Assembly (NCBI GenBank): GCA_014529385.2
Contig: CM043954.1
Coordinates: forward strand, 97,858,747-97,922,746
From: Adiantum capillus-veneris
Taxonomy: Eukaryota; Streptophyta; Polypodiopsida; Polypodiales; Pteridaceae
DNA length: 64,000 nt
Direction: 5' to 3'
Positions 21,202-32,689 of this stretch are shown here, piece after piece. Each line of letters starts with the position of its first letter. Position 1 is the first letter of the stretch. A program made the translations under genes and the position numbers. A model generated the notes under the pieces. It saw only the letters and a program-made list of their open reading frames with translations, was not told the origin of the DNA and made no database searches.

Positions 21202-23408
21202 ATATAGGGGGAATCTTTATCTCTCAAGAACGGTAGATCCACTCTCACTATCTCATTTCAGAACCAAGTAGCACCATATATGGACAGTAGAGAAATGTGT
21301 GCGTGCATGTGTGAGTTATGAGGGAAGATAGGTCATAGACTCTGCATGGCTTTAGTGATTAGGAGCCTGAACAAGCGCAGCTAGATGGAACTCGAATTGG
21401 TGTGTGTTTCTGTGTCCTTCTCTTGAGGACTTTGCATGGATTTAATGAGCAGGTATTTGCAATGAGCGAACTGCAGCTACAGCCTGAGCAGGAGAGTGAT
21501 GAGGTTGATTGCATAGCAGGATTTGAAGTGTGTGTGTGTGTGTGTGTGAGTCGGAGACTCGGGTACCCGATGGTAGCCCCGCAACACTGTGTGTGTGTGT
21601 GTGTGTGTGAGAGTATCACCAAGACAAATTGCGCAAGTGGCCGAAAACTCAGGAGTCAAGCCAAAACTGTGTGGGGTCGTGCCAAGCCAAAACTTTGTGG
21701 GGTTTTGAACGTACTAAACTTGAAGGTTGTGTGTGTGTGGGTTCCTGCCAAGACAAAACTGGCAATTGGGTGGGGTCGGCTCCGGTTTAGCAGCGATTCA
21801 GCTGATCTGAGTCTCGAGAAAGTGTGTGTGTGTGGGCCTCTGCACGTGCAATAGCTGCCAGGCTGGTTGGCTTTTAGTTGAAAATGGGTGTGTGTGTGTG
21901 TATGTTTGGGAGCTATGAGCCAAGGGAGACAATTATGGCTTGGCGCATGGCATGCTAGATGCGAGTATGCAGAGCACGATTTTGAGGGTAGGTCATACGA
22001 AGCACAACAGGCATGAAACAATTAGTTGCCTTGGTCGATTGGCTATCCTTTGATGCTTCAATTGTTCGAGAGCTCGCTACACAGGCACTATACTGTTTGA
22101 AAGGTTTGACAAAGAAGGAAATCACGTGCAATCTGTAGGGGTGGGCGATACAATCGCCTTCTGTCTACTTTTGGAGGGGAAGGTACTCCTGCATGTGACT
22201 TTGTAGACAAACCTGCTGGAGGCAGACCTTTGCGTGATCAACACCCCAATAAACACAAGCTCCCACTCAGTTACCAACTCTAACAAGCAGAGACAGAGAG
22301 AAAAAAGATTAGCTTTCCACGAACTGTTTCTCGGATGCTTACTTTGACCATTAAAAAAAAATAAAAATTTGTGCAAAGAATGCATACTCTAGAATTCGCC
22401 TGCTATCCAATGGGATGCGAGAGTAAGGTAAAGTATGATTTCACCGTCACATATGCATGTCTGGTGCTTGATTACAACTAATAGCCCGTGTTTGACATGA
22501 TTGATATTTCTTTTAGAACAATTCTATGACAGCAGGGAACATGATTTTTGTGCTTGTGCTTTGCATGGGTTCATTGAATATTTTTGACTGAATTGCATTA
22601 AAAATGTGGAAGTTGTGATTTTTGATTGAAAAATGTAGCGTGGATTGAATTACGGGACTTGTGCTTGAGCATAAAAATTTGCATGCTTGACAGGTATGCT
22701 AAAAATGCGCTAAAATTAAGCATTGATCTTTGGTGAATGACCCTGGGATAGCATTATAGTTTTGGATTTGTGACGGATCGTAACCTTTTAGTGCTTATTG
22801 TGTATGTAAAACTCTTTGATGCACTAATGGTCAAGCTTCATTCAAAGGGGTATGACGGTTTCGGGAGAGAGATAACATTTTTATTTCATCATATGCTTTC
22901 TCTCTCTTACGCTATGTATGGCATACGGGCATGAGAGCCACATTCGATGATGAGTTGATGCATGTTATGCTATGATTGAGTATGATTTTAGCGTTTGGCT
23001 TTATTGAAGTTTTCATTGCATTAAATGACAAGCTCTTTTTGAAAAGCATGTGAGCTTTATGTTAGAATTGCACTAGACTATGAGTTGTGCTTGTTTGGTT
23101 GGGATTTTATGTTTGAAAATGGCATTGGATATGCATTTTTATGCTTGAATTGAATGAAAACATTGAAAGCACTAAAACCAAGCTTGTTTGATGGACAAGC
23201 GAGAGCATGAAAAATTTTGGGTTTGTGGTTGATTTTTTAGTGCTTGTGGTGAATGACAAATACTTTCACTAACAAGTGAGCTTCATTTTGAAGGGGTGTG
23301 GTAGGTGTGTGATTCCAAGTGATCCAACAAGGGGTCATCATTGTAAAATATTAAAAATTTGGCTAATTAGAGTCATTCCAATTGTTTGGATTAAAAGTTG
23401 TATATATG
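21202..23408. other. Non-coding interval with scattered TG tracts
   Basis: Open frames here are carried by TG/AC repeats (for example 21,530-21,550 and 21,590-21,610) and are not genes. From 22,700 to 23,320 two diverged copies of one sequence, about 435 bp apart, can be seen (GCTTCATTCAAAGGGGTATG near 22,845 and GCTTCATTTTGAAGGGGTGT near 23,281). Confidence 0.5.
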
Positions 23409-23412
23409 CTAG
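23409..23412 (+). repeat. Target-site duplication CTAG, left of element D
   Basis: CTAG abuts the LTR end TGAGGCGG at 23,413 and recurs at 32,040-32,043 beyond the other LTR. Four bp agrees with the CTAC duplication of related element F. Confidence 0.65.
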
Positions 23413-24250
23413 TGAGGCGGTCTGGGGCGGGCAACAAGAGAGGCGACCTCTAAACACCCCTCAAGGCTCCCGTGCTGCTCAATTGGGGCTGGGGCAACCA
23501 CAAGCACAGAAACAACAACAACAAACCCACAGCCAAACAAGTGAAAGGGCACCACCTAGTTATGGTATGCGAACTAGGACGCAAGAGAGATTTTGGCACA
23601 ACCAAGAAAATGCACCACACAACACACACAAGCAACCTCACACCAAGACACACATAAAATGGACCACAGAGAGCTAGAGCAAAGGGAAGAGAGAGAGGAA
23701 AGGATCTTGCGTAATACCTTATTTGTGACTTGCAAATGGAGATGGTTCGTTATGATGCTATCGTAGAACTTGTACAAAACTCACTCAATGCTTAGTGATT
23801 GCTAAACATTGCCAAAACACACACACACTGTCTTAGGGTGTGGGAGACCTCTCACCACAATACCCTCTTACAATGGACACAAAATTGGCAATGAAAAACA
23901 CACTAAAACACTTTCTAAAATCAAGATCAACAGATAAAAACTCAAAATACACAAGTCGCCTTGAATTCACCAAACCGTATTGCACAAATGGAAGGACGAA
24001 GATTTGAACGTCGAATCACGCCTTTGATGCACCAAACCTCAATTTATTGATGGTGAAGGAGCATATACAATAGTGGTTTTGAGATTTGTCGAACTCATGC
24101 CCTCTCACTTGCAATGTGTAGCTTGAAAGCTTCTCTCACACCAAGAGTGAATCTCACAAGTGGTTGCTACACCTAAGTCTCTCCTCACGCATAGAGTGTT
24201 GGGGTGCTATGTGAGATATTGGAGGTTTTTTTACAAGAAGGAGAGGGGCC

Positions 24251-24258
24251 TATTTATA
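24251..24258 (-). promoter_or_regulatory. TATA box of element D 3' LTR
   Basis: TATAAATA on the minus strand within CCTATAAATAGGCCCC. The equivalent site is at 30,242-30,249 in the 5' LTR and 49,514-49,521 in element F. This places transcription start roughly 0.8 kb before the LTR end. Confidence 0.6.
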
Positions 24259-24428
24259 GGTTGGAGACCCCTCATTAAGATTATTGGAAATCCTAATTTA
24301 CAAGTTAACAAATCAGGATTATGATTTTTTTGAATATCAAAACATTGTGGGCCTTCTTTGTCTGCTTGAGTCATGGGTGTGGGCTCAAAAGAGAGCATTA
24401 TTGATGGTAGATAAGGTGAAAGTAAGTA

Positions 24429-24485
<57 letters not shown>

Positions 24486-25010
24486 ACTATACACATGTCT
24501 TAAGGTGAAGTGTCTTTTATGGTTAGGTCAATGGCTATTTTGTGTTAGTATGTTAGTGGTTAGTGTTAGTAATCACTAGATAGTTAACGATATATTTACA
24601 ATGGGTAGAATGGGGTGGATGGTTGAAGTAAAATGGTTGAATGAAGTGAGGAAATCCTTGTGATGGTGAAGCTTGAAGAAGGACTTACTTGTGTAGGTTC
24701 TCAAAATGACTATCGATCTTCTTCTTTGTCTTCTCTTCTTTACGCCACCGCCGCCAAGGTTGATTATCGCGATGAAAATAATAATTTTTTTGATGAGATC
24801 TCTTGATTTGCAGAGTTTAAGCCTGGTTTACATGCTGAATTTCATGTATATAGAGAAGGGGTAAGATGGAACTGTACTTTGGAGATAATAGAGATGGTGT
24901 ATGTACATGTGGAGCTCATATGAGAGCTATGGGAGTAAGAGGAGAGGTTAATGGTGAAGAAGGTGAGGGAAACCATTGAAGGTGCAGGTTTGAGTGAGGG
25001 ATTGAGAGGA

Positions 25011-25011
<1 letters not shown>

Positions 25012-25076
<65 letters not shown>
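25012..25076 (+). repeat. (TG)n microsatellite in element D 3' LTR
   Basis: 65 bp of pure TG. The same place in the sister LTR (30,989-31,001) has only 13 bp. Confidence 0.95.
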
Positions 25077-25079
<3 letters not shown>

Positions 25080-26099
25080 AGTGTGGAAAGAGGTGAGAGA
25101 AGACTATGGGCTACTTGTGAGAAAAGTGGGTAGACCATGGTCCGCTCAAAAAATCATAGCTCACTAGTAGTTGCTCCAAAAATCACAAAACGTTTTGAGG
25201 TGATTATTCAGCTCTTGATCCACATTTTCTTTTTTGACCACTGCTTCAAATTCGGAGTGGAGATGGATATTAAAAATCCCACCAAAAGACCTGTTTTTTC
25301 TTCACAACAAGTCTTCAGTGGCCCCCCTTTTGTTGAATTTGCATATGGCTCCAAAGGGGAGCCCCTCCTTGCATGAGAGCATGACATAATTGATTCCTAG
25401 GGGTTTGAAAATGTGCATGGTTGTGGATTATGCACAAATATAATACATGGATATGATGAAAAAAGACAGGCTAGTATATATAAACAATTTATGGAATCTA
25501 GAATAGTGTGGGCTATAAATATATGAAAATATAGGGAATCAAATGAGGAGGGACCTCATTTGTTTTTTTATGTATATTTATTTACAAGAGGTAAGAAATA
25601 ATACCTGTAAGAAATAGGAATTTAGTGAAAGGCAACGACTAATGGTGGAAAGTATTTTTGAGGTTTTTCCTTAGGAGTGGATTCACATCAAAAATAAGAG
25701 AAGCTTGTGTGAAGATATTTTTATAAGGAATAAAGAGCATGCAAAATGGTAAGAAAATTGTGGTAATGGTGAGTCAATGTACATAGCATACATAGGCAAA
25801 TAACACACACCTAGGTAGAAATATTTAAATAATTATAAAAATTCCTTATATTTAGGCCCTATATACAATGAAATATTTACACACAAATGGGCCATAATAT
25901 ATCTTTTTTTTTTTTTTGGCTCAACTAGCCCAATGACTAGCTAACTGAGGGTTTTAAGAAGATATGGGAAAAGCCCCCTAACTCACGCACGCCTATGTAC
26001 AATGAAAAGGTAGGAATAACCACAATGTTTAGGTGATTTTGGTAGGGTGAGGTAACTCACTATGGCAATTACGGAGAGCCGAAAAATGGCTATCATTAG

Positions 26100-26109
26100 C
26101 CCTCCCCTT
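26100..26109 (-). promoter_or_regulatory. Element D polypurine tract
   Basis: AAGGGGAGGG followed by CTAA and the LTR start TGATAGCC on the minus strand. Element F has GGGGGAGGGCTAATGATAGC at the same place. Confidence 0.8.
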
Positions 26110-26472
26110 AGATAATGGTACATTCATGTACCATTTATCCGATCATACAACATGTAGATTGTGTGACGTCTGTCTTTGTCTGCTCTCATCTTTGAAGATC
26201 CTTTGTTGTATGATTAAAAAACCTTGTGTGATATGAAAGGTTCTCAGAGCCAATAACAGGATGTAATGAAGTGACTGAGTAAACCTCCTCCTTTGAGAAA
26301 GTTTCCATAGGCACCCCCCAGGATCAAAGATCTTGAAATATCTTTCCCAAAGAGAGATGTATGGTATGGAAACACTTACTGATTTCGGTTGAAGAAAATT
26401 TTAGATTTTATTGTTGTCCATCATTGCATCTATCACTATGAATGTGATATAAAAGATTGGTTTCTCTTCCTC
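26110..26472 (-). other. Element D 3' untranslated interior
   Basis: No open frame of interest. It contains a short inverted repeat (ATGGTACATTCATGTACCAT, about 26,115-26,134) close to the PPT. Confidence 0.5.
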
Positions 26473-26748
26473 CTAAGTAAAGTTGATGTATCTACTACGA
26501 TCTTCAAGAGCTTGTATGAGCAAATTCCTGAACTGTAGCTCATAAAATTCATTCAACCTAGGTAGGCTCATCAAGTCAAAAATTCTATGACCTTCATGAT
26601 TTAGGAAAGCTTGATCCATGCTTCCAGCTGCTATTGGAAGATATTGCAAATAGTTTACCACATAAGTAGATAATAGACGAAGGTTTCTATTGCTTCCAGC
26701 ACATTGGAAGAGAATAGATTTTGGTGCTGATTGATGAAATATCCACAT
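26473..26748 (-). CDS. Element D small downstream ORF, unknown
   Basis: A 91-codon frame (MWIFHQSAPKSILFQCAGSN …) begins 3 bp after the stop of the gag ORF. It has hydrophobic patches (RLLSTYVVNYLQYLPIAAGS) but no domain I recognise. It may be an eroded continuation of the upstream product after a nonsense or frame change rather than a separate gene. Confidence 0.3.
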   Translation of the reverse strand: MWIFHQSAPKSILFQCAGSNRNLRLLSTYVVNYLQYLPIAAGSMDQAFLNHEGHRIFDLMSLPRLNEFYELQFRNLLIQALEDRSRYINFT

Positions 26749-26751
26749 GTA

Positions 26752-28131
26752 TCAATCAACAAGTTTTTCATCTATGATGAAGACCAGAAGCATCACAATG
26801 TGCGACCTCCATACACCAAAGAACCAAATGAAGAAGGTTTGGAAACATCCATTCATCACCAAGTATTCATGTCCTCTTTCACTTAAGAAGTTATGGTACC
26901 CCTGATGAAAGGTATATGTGAAGAGAGGAGAAGTTGACTTTGAAGAGGTGAAACCCAATGTAAAGATGATTGGGGCTTCAAAATCTTGGATTTTCCTGCT
27001 AAGAGATTGTCCCATGGATGAAGAGCCACCCACTAAAACACCATTGGAGAGAATGATACCCTTCTGACAGTTTTCTTTTATGATTTTATTTTTTACTACT
27101 CTCCCATGTTCTTCATCCCCTTCTAAGCCCCCCCTTTGGCAAGGTTGTAACTCCTCACATTGTACCACCTCAAAGGTTGATGGAACTTTGGCTTCTTGCA
27201 TGATAGGTTCCTCCATGCTTAACATACATGGGTCATACCAATGCTTTTCAACATCCTCAAACACTTCTTGAAGATTATCCTCACATGGATTCAACTCACA
27301 CTCTTCTACTTTGTTTTGGAGTTGGCATTCCATGTACACAATCATCTCTTTATGATCAATGTGGTCTATGATCTCCCCACCTATGATTTCATCTTCTTCT
27401 TCACTCTCTTCTTTTAGACAAGATACACTCTCAGAAAATTCCATACGATCAAGGTTACCTTCAAGGTCTTCATTCTCCATAGAGTCATGTTGCACAAAAG
27501 CTTCGTCTGCTCGGACTAGAAATTGATCCTCCGCCAAAAGGTTGGATGTATCCATTATTGAATCATCAATTCCATTTAAGATATCTTGTGTCGATTTTTG
27601 CATGCTTGTGATAAAGGTAGAAGAAAGAGATTCCACATTTGAATCTTGACCACACACTTTAGCACTTGAATAATCAGTTGGCATGTAAGTAACTTCTTCA
27701 ACATTTATCGGAGTAGAAGGAGACAAGTATGGCAAAGGAGATGACTCCTTGATAGAAACACTTTCATGATGGTTGGTTCTTCCAGCATGATGGAAACCAT
27801 TTTTGATGTAGAAGTACTTGTGAAACTTCCTTTGGGCAATAGTGACCGCTTCTTCAAAGGTAGAGGGTCCACTACAAGTAACCTTAGTCTTTAGGAAAGG
27901 AGACAAACCCGAAATAAATTGCTCCATTTTTACATAATCTGGAAATGTAGAACTAAATCCACATCCTCCCCATTGACGAGAAAACATATCCTCATAAGCA
28001 TAGTAGTCTTCACCATGTTGTTGAAGTCTCCCTAATGAAGCCCATGCTTTCTCTGTTGTTGGAACTTTAGAGAAACTGGTCTTTAAAGCTTTGGAAATTT
28101 GGGTATATCCATCTTCAATCTGAGAAGACAT
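26752..28131 (-). CDS. gag: Element D Gag, main part
   Basis: A 459-codon open frame. Residues 1-110 hold the C-terminal half of a retrotransposon capsid domain (EKAWASLGRLQQHGEDYYAY; EQFISGLSPFLKTKVTCSGP; FEEAVTIAQRKFHKYF), which parallels element F Gag residues about 100-185. The rest is acidic and Ser-rich with no zinc knuckle, and the C-terminal 60 residues are aromatic-rich and poorly conserved-looking. The capsid frame continues upstream of the first Met to about 28,195 (LRGNAEQWFWSM), where a foreign pol fragment cuts it. The matching N-terminus lies at 29,244-29,155. Gag of a non-autonomous element could assemble with proteins of F-type relatives (inference). Confidence 0.7.
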   Translation of the reverse strand: MSSQIEDGYTQISKALKTSFSKVPTTEKAWASLGRLQQHGEDYYAYEDMFSRQWGGCGFSSTFPDYVKMEQFISGLSPFLKTKVTCSGPSTFEEAVTIAQRKFHKYFYIKNGFHHAGRTNHHESVSIKESSPLPYLSPSTPINVEEVTYMPTDYSSAKVCGQDSNVESLSSTFITSMQKSTQDILNGIDDSIMDTSNLLAEDQFLVRADEAFVQHDSMENEDLEGNLDRMEFSESVSCLKEESEEEDEIIGGEIIDHIDHKEMIVYMECQLQNKVEECELNPCEDNLQEVFEDVEKHWYDPCMLSMEEPIMQEAKVPSTFEVVQCEELQPCQRGGLEGDEEHGRVVKNKIIKENCQKGIILSNGVLVGGSSSMGQSLSRKIQDFEAPIIFTLGFTSSKSTSPLFTYTFHQGYHNFLSERGHEYLVMNGCFQTFFIWFFGVWRSHIVMLLVFIIDEKLVD

Positions 28132-28195
28132 ACTCCAAAACCATTGCTCAGCATTGCCTCTAAGGCATAGAAATAGAAAATATCCTTTAACTTGT

Positions 28196-29154
28196 CAGGG
28201 AACTACGAAAACAGGGCGATTCCTATGAAGGACCTAAAAATGCAAAAAAGATAGATCTGGCCGAACCAGGAGAAGATCCTAGAACGGCCTACATTGCAAA
28301 TGACCTGACAGAAGAAGAAGAAGAAGAGCTTTTGTTAAGCTTACTGAAAGAATACCGAGATATCTTTGCTTGGTCTTATAAGGATCTCAAGGGTGTTGAT
28401 CCAAAAATCTGTCGACATACCATACCCATGAGAGATGATGTGAAACCAAGTAGACAAAGGCCATACACATATAATGAAACATTTCGCAGGAAGATCAAAG
28501 AAGAGATTAAAAAGCTAAAGGAGGTCAAATTCATTTATGAAATTGAACACACGGATTGGGTGTCTCCAATTGTGGTAGTATCCAAGAAAAATAAAAACCT
28601 ATGGGTGTGTGTCAATCTTAAGAAAGTGAATGCACCTACCATTAGAGACAACTTTTCTCTTCCAATCACTAAGCATGTCTTAGAACGAGTTGCAGGTAAA
28701 GAAGCTTACAACTTTTTAGATGGATTTTCGGGATACAATCAACTTTTGGTTGTCCCAAAAGATCAGCATAAAACTGCCTTTGCAATGGAATGGGGTATTT
28801 TTGCTTATCGGGTTATGCCTTTTGGGTTAACTAATGCTCCTGCCACCTTTCAAAGATTGATGAACCATGCTTTTATATGATATCTTAAGAATTTCTTAGA
28901 GGTATATATGGATAATCTATGCGTACATTCATCAATTTGGGCTGATCATTTTAAACACGTCAAAAAGGTATTTGCCCAAAAAATGTAGATTTTATAGGAT
29001 TTTCTTAGATCCTGAAAAGTGCACATTCATGGGTAGACAAGGAAAAATTCTTGGACATATAATGTCTAAAAATGGCATAGCTACTGATATGGATAAAATT
29101 CATGTTATTGTTGATTGGCCTAGACTGACAACCATCAAAGGGGCTCAAGCCTCA
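28196..29154 (+). pseudogene. pol: Captured RT fragment of an A/E-type gypsy pol, antisense inside element D gag
   Basis: On the plus strand, opposite to element D, this reads YEGPKNAKKIDLAEPGED, EYRDIFAWSYKDLKGVDP, HTDWVSPIVVVSKKNKNLWV, FLDGFSGYNQ and MPFGLTNAPATFQRLM. A TGA follows at about 28,878-28,880, then YMDN (second catalytic Asp changed to Asn), CTFMGRQGKILGHIMSKNGI and IVDWPRLTTIKGAQ, where homology stops. It aligns with element A RT from YDGPEIVKEIEL to YKGVQ. It has no LTR, no flanking duplication and no other pol part. About 25 codons of gag appear to be missing at the insertion. Confidence 0.85.
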
Positions 29155-29244
29155 AACCATTCTAAAATCAACAAGAAAATCATCAACATCTTCTTCTAAA
29201 TTTCCAAAGAACATCGGGATATCCTCAAAGGTATAGCGTGCCAT
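29155..29244 (-). pseudogene. gag: Element D Gag N-terminus, detached
   Basis: An ATG at 29,244 opens MARYTFEDIPMFFGNLEED and VDDFLVDFRMV, which matches the start of other plant Gags (compare element F FREPREDAKLFLENFKMS). It lies about 140 bp after the PBS, the expected place for the gag start. The frame is cut by the captured pol fragment and resumes at about 28,195. Confidence 0.6.
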
Positions 29245-29381
29245 AGTCTTACAATGCTAGAACCACACAAAGATTAGGTTCAAACAAATATTTTCTCTCA
29301 TAACATCAACTAACTACAATACAACAATACAAAGATTTGTTCGAGCATTCATGCAATATAACAAAAATAAGCACAAAGTCA

Positions 29382-29399
29382 TCGTCAGTGGGGGCACGA
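29382..29399 (-). promoter_or_regulatory. Element D primer-binding site
   Basis: The minus strand reads CGTGCCCCCACTGACGA just inside the 5' LTR. It corresponds with few changes to TGGTGCCCCCACTGAGGA in elements F and G. Confidence 0.7.
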
Positions 29400-29403
29400 A
29401 AAT

Positions 29404-30427
29404 TGAGGCGGTCCGGGGCGGGCAACAAGAGAGGTGACCTCTAAACACCCCTCAAGGCTCCCGTGCTACTCAATTGGGGCTGAGGCAACCACAAGCACAG
29501 AAACAACAACAACAAACCCACAGCCAAACAAGTGAAAGGGAACCACCTAGTTATGGTATGCGAACTAGGACGCAAGAGAGATTTTGGCACAACCAAGAAG
29601 ATGCACCACACAACACACACAAGCAACCTCACACCAAGACACACATAAAATGGACCAGAGAGAGCTAGAGCAAAGGGAAGAGAGAGAGGAAAGGATCTCG
29701 CGTAATACCTTATTTGTGACTTGCAAATGGAGATGCTTCGTTATGATGCTATCGTAGAACTTGCACAAAACTCACTCAATGCTTAGTGATTGCTAAACAT
29801 TGTCAAAACACACACACACTGTCTTAGGGTGTGGGAGACCTCTCACCACAATACCCTCTTACAATGGACACAAAATTGGCAATGAAAAACACACTAAAAC
29901 ACTTTCTAAAATCAAGATCAATTGATAAAAACTCAAAATACACAAGTCACCTTGAATTCACCAAACCGTATTGCACAAATGGAAGGACGAAGATTTGAAC
30001 GTCGAATCACGTCTTTGATGCACCAAACCTCAATTTATTGATGATGAAGGAGCATATACAATAGTGGTTTTGAGATTTGTGGAACTCATGCCCTCTCACT
30101 TGCAATGTGTAGCTTGAAAGTTTCTCTCACACCAAGAGTGAAGCTCACAAGTGGTTGCTACACATAAGTCTCTCCTCAGGCATAGAGTGTTGGGGTGCTA
30201 TGTGAGATATTGGAGGTTTTTTTACAATAAGGAGAGGGGCCTATTTATAGGTTGGAGACCCCTCATTAAGATTATTGGAAATCCTAATTTACAAGTTAAC
30301 AAATCAAGATTATGATTTTGTTGAATATCAAAACATTGTGGGCCTTCTTTGTCTGCTTGAGTCATGGGTGTGGGCTCAAAAGAGAGCATTATTGATGGTA
30401 GATAAGGTGAAAGTAAGTAAGGAGAGA

Positions 30428-30460
<33 letters not shown>

Positions 30461-32039
30461 TTACTATACACATGTCTTGAGGTGAGGTGTCTTTTATGGT
30501 TAGGTCAATGGCTATTTTGTGTAAGTATGTTAGTGGTTAGTGTTAGTAATCACTAGATAGTTAACGATATATTTACAATGGGTAGAATGGGGTGGATGGT
30601 TGAAATAAGATGGTTGAATGAAGTGAGTAAATCCTTGTGATGGTGAAGCTTGGAGAAGGACTTACTTGTGTAGGTTCTCAAAATGACTATCGATCTTCTT
30701 CTTTGTCTTCTCTTCTTTACGCCACCGCCGCCAAGGTTGATTATCGCGATGAAAATGATAATTTTTTTGATGAGATCTCTTGATTTGCAGAGTATAAGCA
30801 TGGTTTACATGCTGAATTTCATGTATATAGAGAAGGGGTAAGACGGAACTGTACTTTGGAGATAATAGATATGGTGTATGTACATGTGGAGCTCATATGA
30901 GAGCTATGGGAGTAAGAGGAGAGGTTAATGGTGAAGAAGGTGAGGGAAACCATTGAAGGTGCAGGTTTGAGTGAGGGATTGAGAGGAATGTGTGTGTGTG
31001 TAGAAGTGTGGAAAGAGGTGAGAGAAGACTATGGGCTACTTGTGAGAAAAGTGGGCAGACTATGGTCCGCTCAAAAAATCATAGCTCACCGGTGGTTGCT
31101 CCAAAACTCAAAAACATTTTTGAGGTGATTATTCAGCTATTGATCCACATTTTCTCTTTTGACCACTGCTTCAAATTCGGAGTGGAGATGGATATTAAAA
31201 ATCCCACCAAAAGATTTGGTTTTTCTTCACAAAAAGTCTTCAGTGGCCCCCCTTTTGTTGAATTTGCATATGGCTCCAAAGGGGAGCCCATCCTTGCATG
31301 AGAGCATGACATAATTCATTCCTAGGGGTTTGAAAATGTGCATGGTTGTGGATTATGCACAAATATAATACATGGATATGATGAAAAAAGACAGGGTAGT
31401 ATATATAAACAATTTATGAAATCTAGAATAGTGTGGGCTATAAATATATAAAAATATAGGGAATCAAATGAGGAGGGCCCTCATTTGTTTTTTTATGTAT
31501 ATTTATTTACAAGAGGTAAGAAATAATACCTGTAAGAAATAGGAATTTAGTGAAAGGCAATGACTGATGGTGGAAAGTATTTTTGAGGTTTTTTCTTAGG
31601 AGTGGATTCACATCAAAAATAAGAGAAGCTTGTGTGAAGATATTTTTATAAGGAATAAAGAGCATGCAAAATGGTAAGAAAATTGTGGTAATGGTGAGTC
31701 AATGTACATAGCATACATAGGCAAATAACACACACCTAGGTAGAAATATTTAAATAAATACCAAAATAATTATTAAAATTCCTTATATTTAGGCCCTATA
31801 TACAATGAAATATTTACACACAAATGGGCCATAATATATCTTTTTTTTTTTTTTTTTTGGCTCAACTAGCCCAATGACTAGCTACTTGAGGGTTTTAAAA
31901 AGATATGGGAAAAGCCCCCTAACTCACGCATGCCTATGTACAATGAAAAGGTAAGAATAACCACAATGTTTAGGTGATTTTGGTAGGGTGAGGTAATTAC
32001 TCACTATGGCAATTACGGAGAGCCGAAAAACGGCTATCG
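29404..32039 (-). repeat. Element D 5' LTR (2,636 bp)
   Basis: Sister of 23,413-26,095. Its first base on the minus strand is C instead of T (CGATAGCC), a single transition. Its TG tract is short (30,989-31,001), and its GA tract (30,422-30,460) is interrupted by a C. Confidence 0.92.
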
Positions 32040-32350
32040 CTAGCTCATAGCTAGGTCAAAAGTGATTTTTTTTCCATTTGAGCTAGTGTTTAGCCAACTT
32101 TTTGAGCTTTCAAGTACAAATTTGGCTAGTAAGAGCCATTCATTTTCATTTCATCAAGTTGCAGTAATCTCTAGCTCATAGCGTGCTCTAAAATTGTAAA
32201 ATTTATTGAGCTAGTTCTTAGCCAACTTTTTGGAAAACTTTGAAATGTAAAATTCGGCTTTGAAGAGCCACTTCATTTCTTCAAGTTGCATTATTTTTTA
32301 GCTCTTGACTTGTTTTTTCCATACTTCAAGTGAGCTAGAAGCTAATCTAC
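32040..32350 (+). repeat. 128-bp tandem repeat, three diverged units, next to element D
   Basis: Units begin near 32,040, 32,171 and 32,298 with TAGCTCATAG or TAGCTCTTGA and share TTTAGCCAACTTTTTG and CATTTC(A)TCAAGTTGCA. The phrase GAGCTAG recurs at 32,080, 32,208 and 32,332. The target duplication CTAG of element D (32,040-32,043) is the first four bases of unit 1. Confidence 0.7.
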
Positions 32351-32689
32351 TACTTGAATCATGCATGAGAGGTTGTACCAATTGAAAAATTTTCTTCTGT
32401 AGAAGCATTTTACCTCTCTCATTGTTGATATGTATACATAAAGTTTCTACTTTAGAGCATCATGTGCATAACCAAAGGCATTTTTTTCCCTTGGGTTTTT
32501 TCCCTTTGGCAAATTTGGGTATGCAAGACCCTAGCGTTAGGTTTTCATTAATGTTTTTTGTGTGCTTTTGGATTTCAATAATTGGCTTTTGTAGCTTGTG
32601 TTTACACTTAGCTTCAAAAGGCTTCTTTTTGCAAATAAAAAGGATCAAGAGACTTCTCTACACAAAGGATGCTTGCTCAAGGATGCTCA
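32351..32689. other. No gene recognised
   Basis: AT-rich sequence between the tandem repeat and copia remnant K2. Only short chance frames. Confidence 0.4.

Larger units (their letters stand above)
23413..26095 (-). repeat. Element D 3' LTR (2,683 bp)
   Basis: It reads TGATAGCCATTTTTCGGC … GGACCGCCTCA on the minus strand. It is near-identical to 29,404-32,039 except for small changes and two microsatellites, (GA)n at 24,431-24,483 and (TG)n at 25,012-25,076, which are longer here. Open frames inside (such as 23,276-23,677 and 24,951-25,376) recur in the other LTR and are not genes. Confidence 0.92.
23413..32039 (-). mobile_element. Element D: complete non-autonomous gypsy element (gag only, long LTRs)
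   Basis: Two near-identical LTRs (29,404-32,039 as 5' LTR; 23,413-26,095 as 3' LTR) bound a 3.3-kb interior read on the minus strand. PBS and PPT are at the expected ends and a CTAG duplication flanks it. The interior encodes a Gag but no protease, RT or integrase in its own orientation. The LTRs are clearly homologous to those of element F, whose enzymes could serve it in trans (inference). A pol fragment of another family lies antisense inside gag. Confidence 0.9.

Noticed and set aside
23276-23677. 133-codon ORF at the edge of element D LTR
   Set aside because: The same sequence lies in the other LTR (29,441-29,668) and crosses the LTR boundary here. LTR sequence, not a gene.
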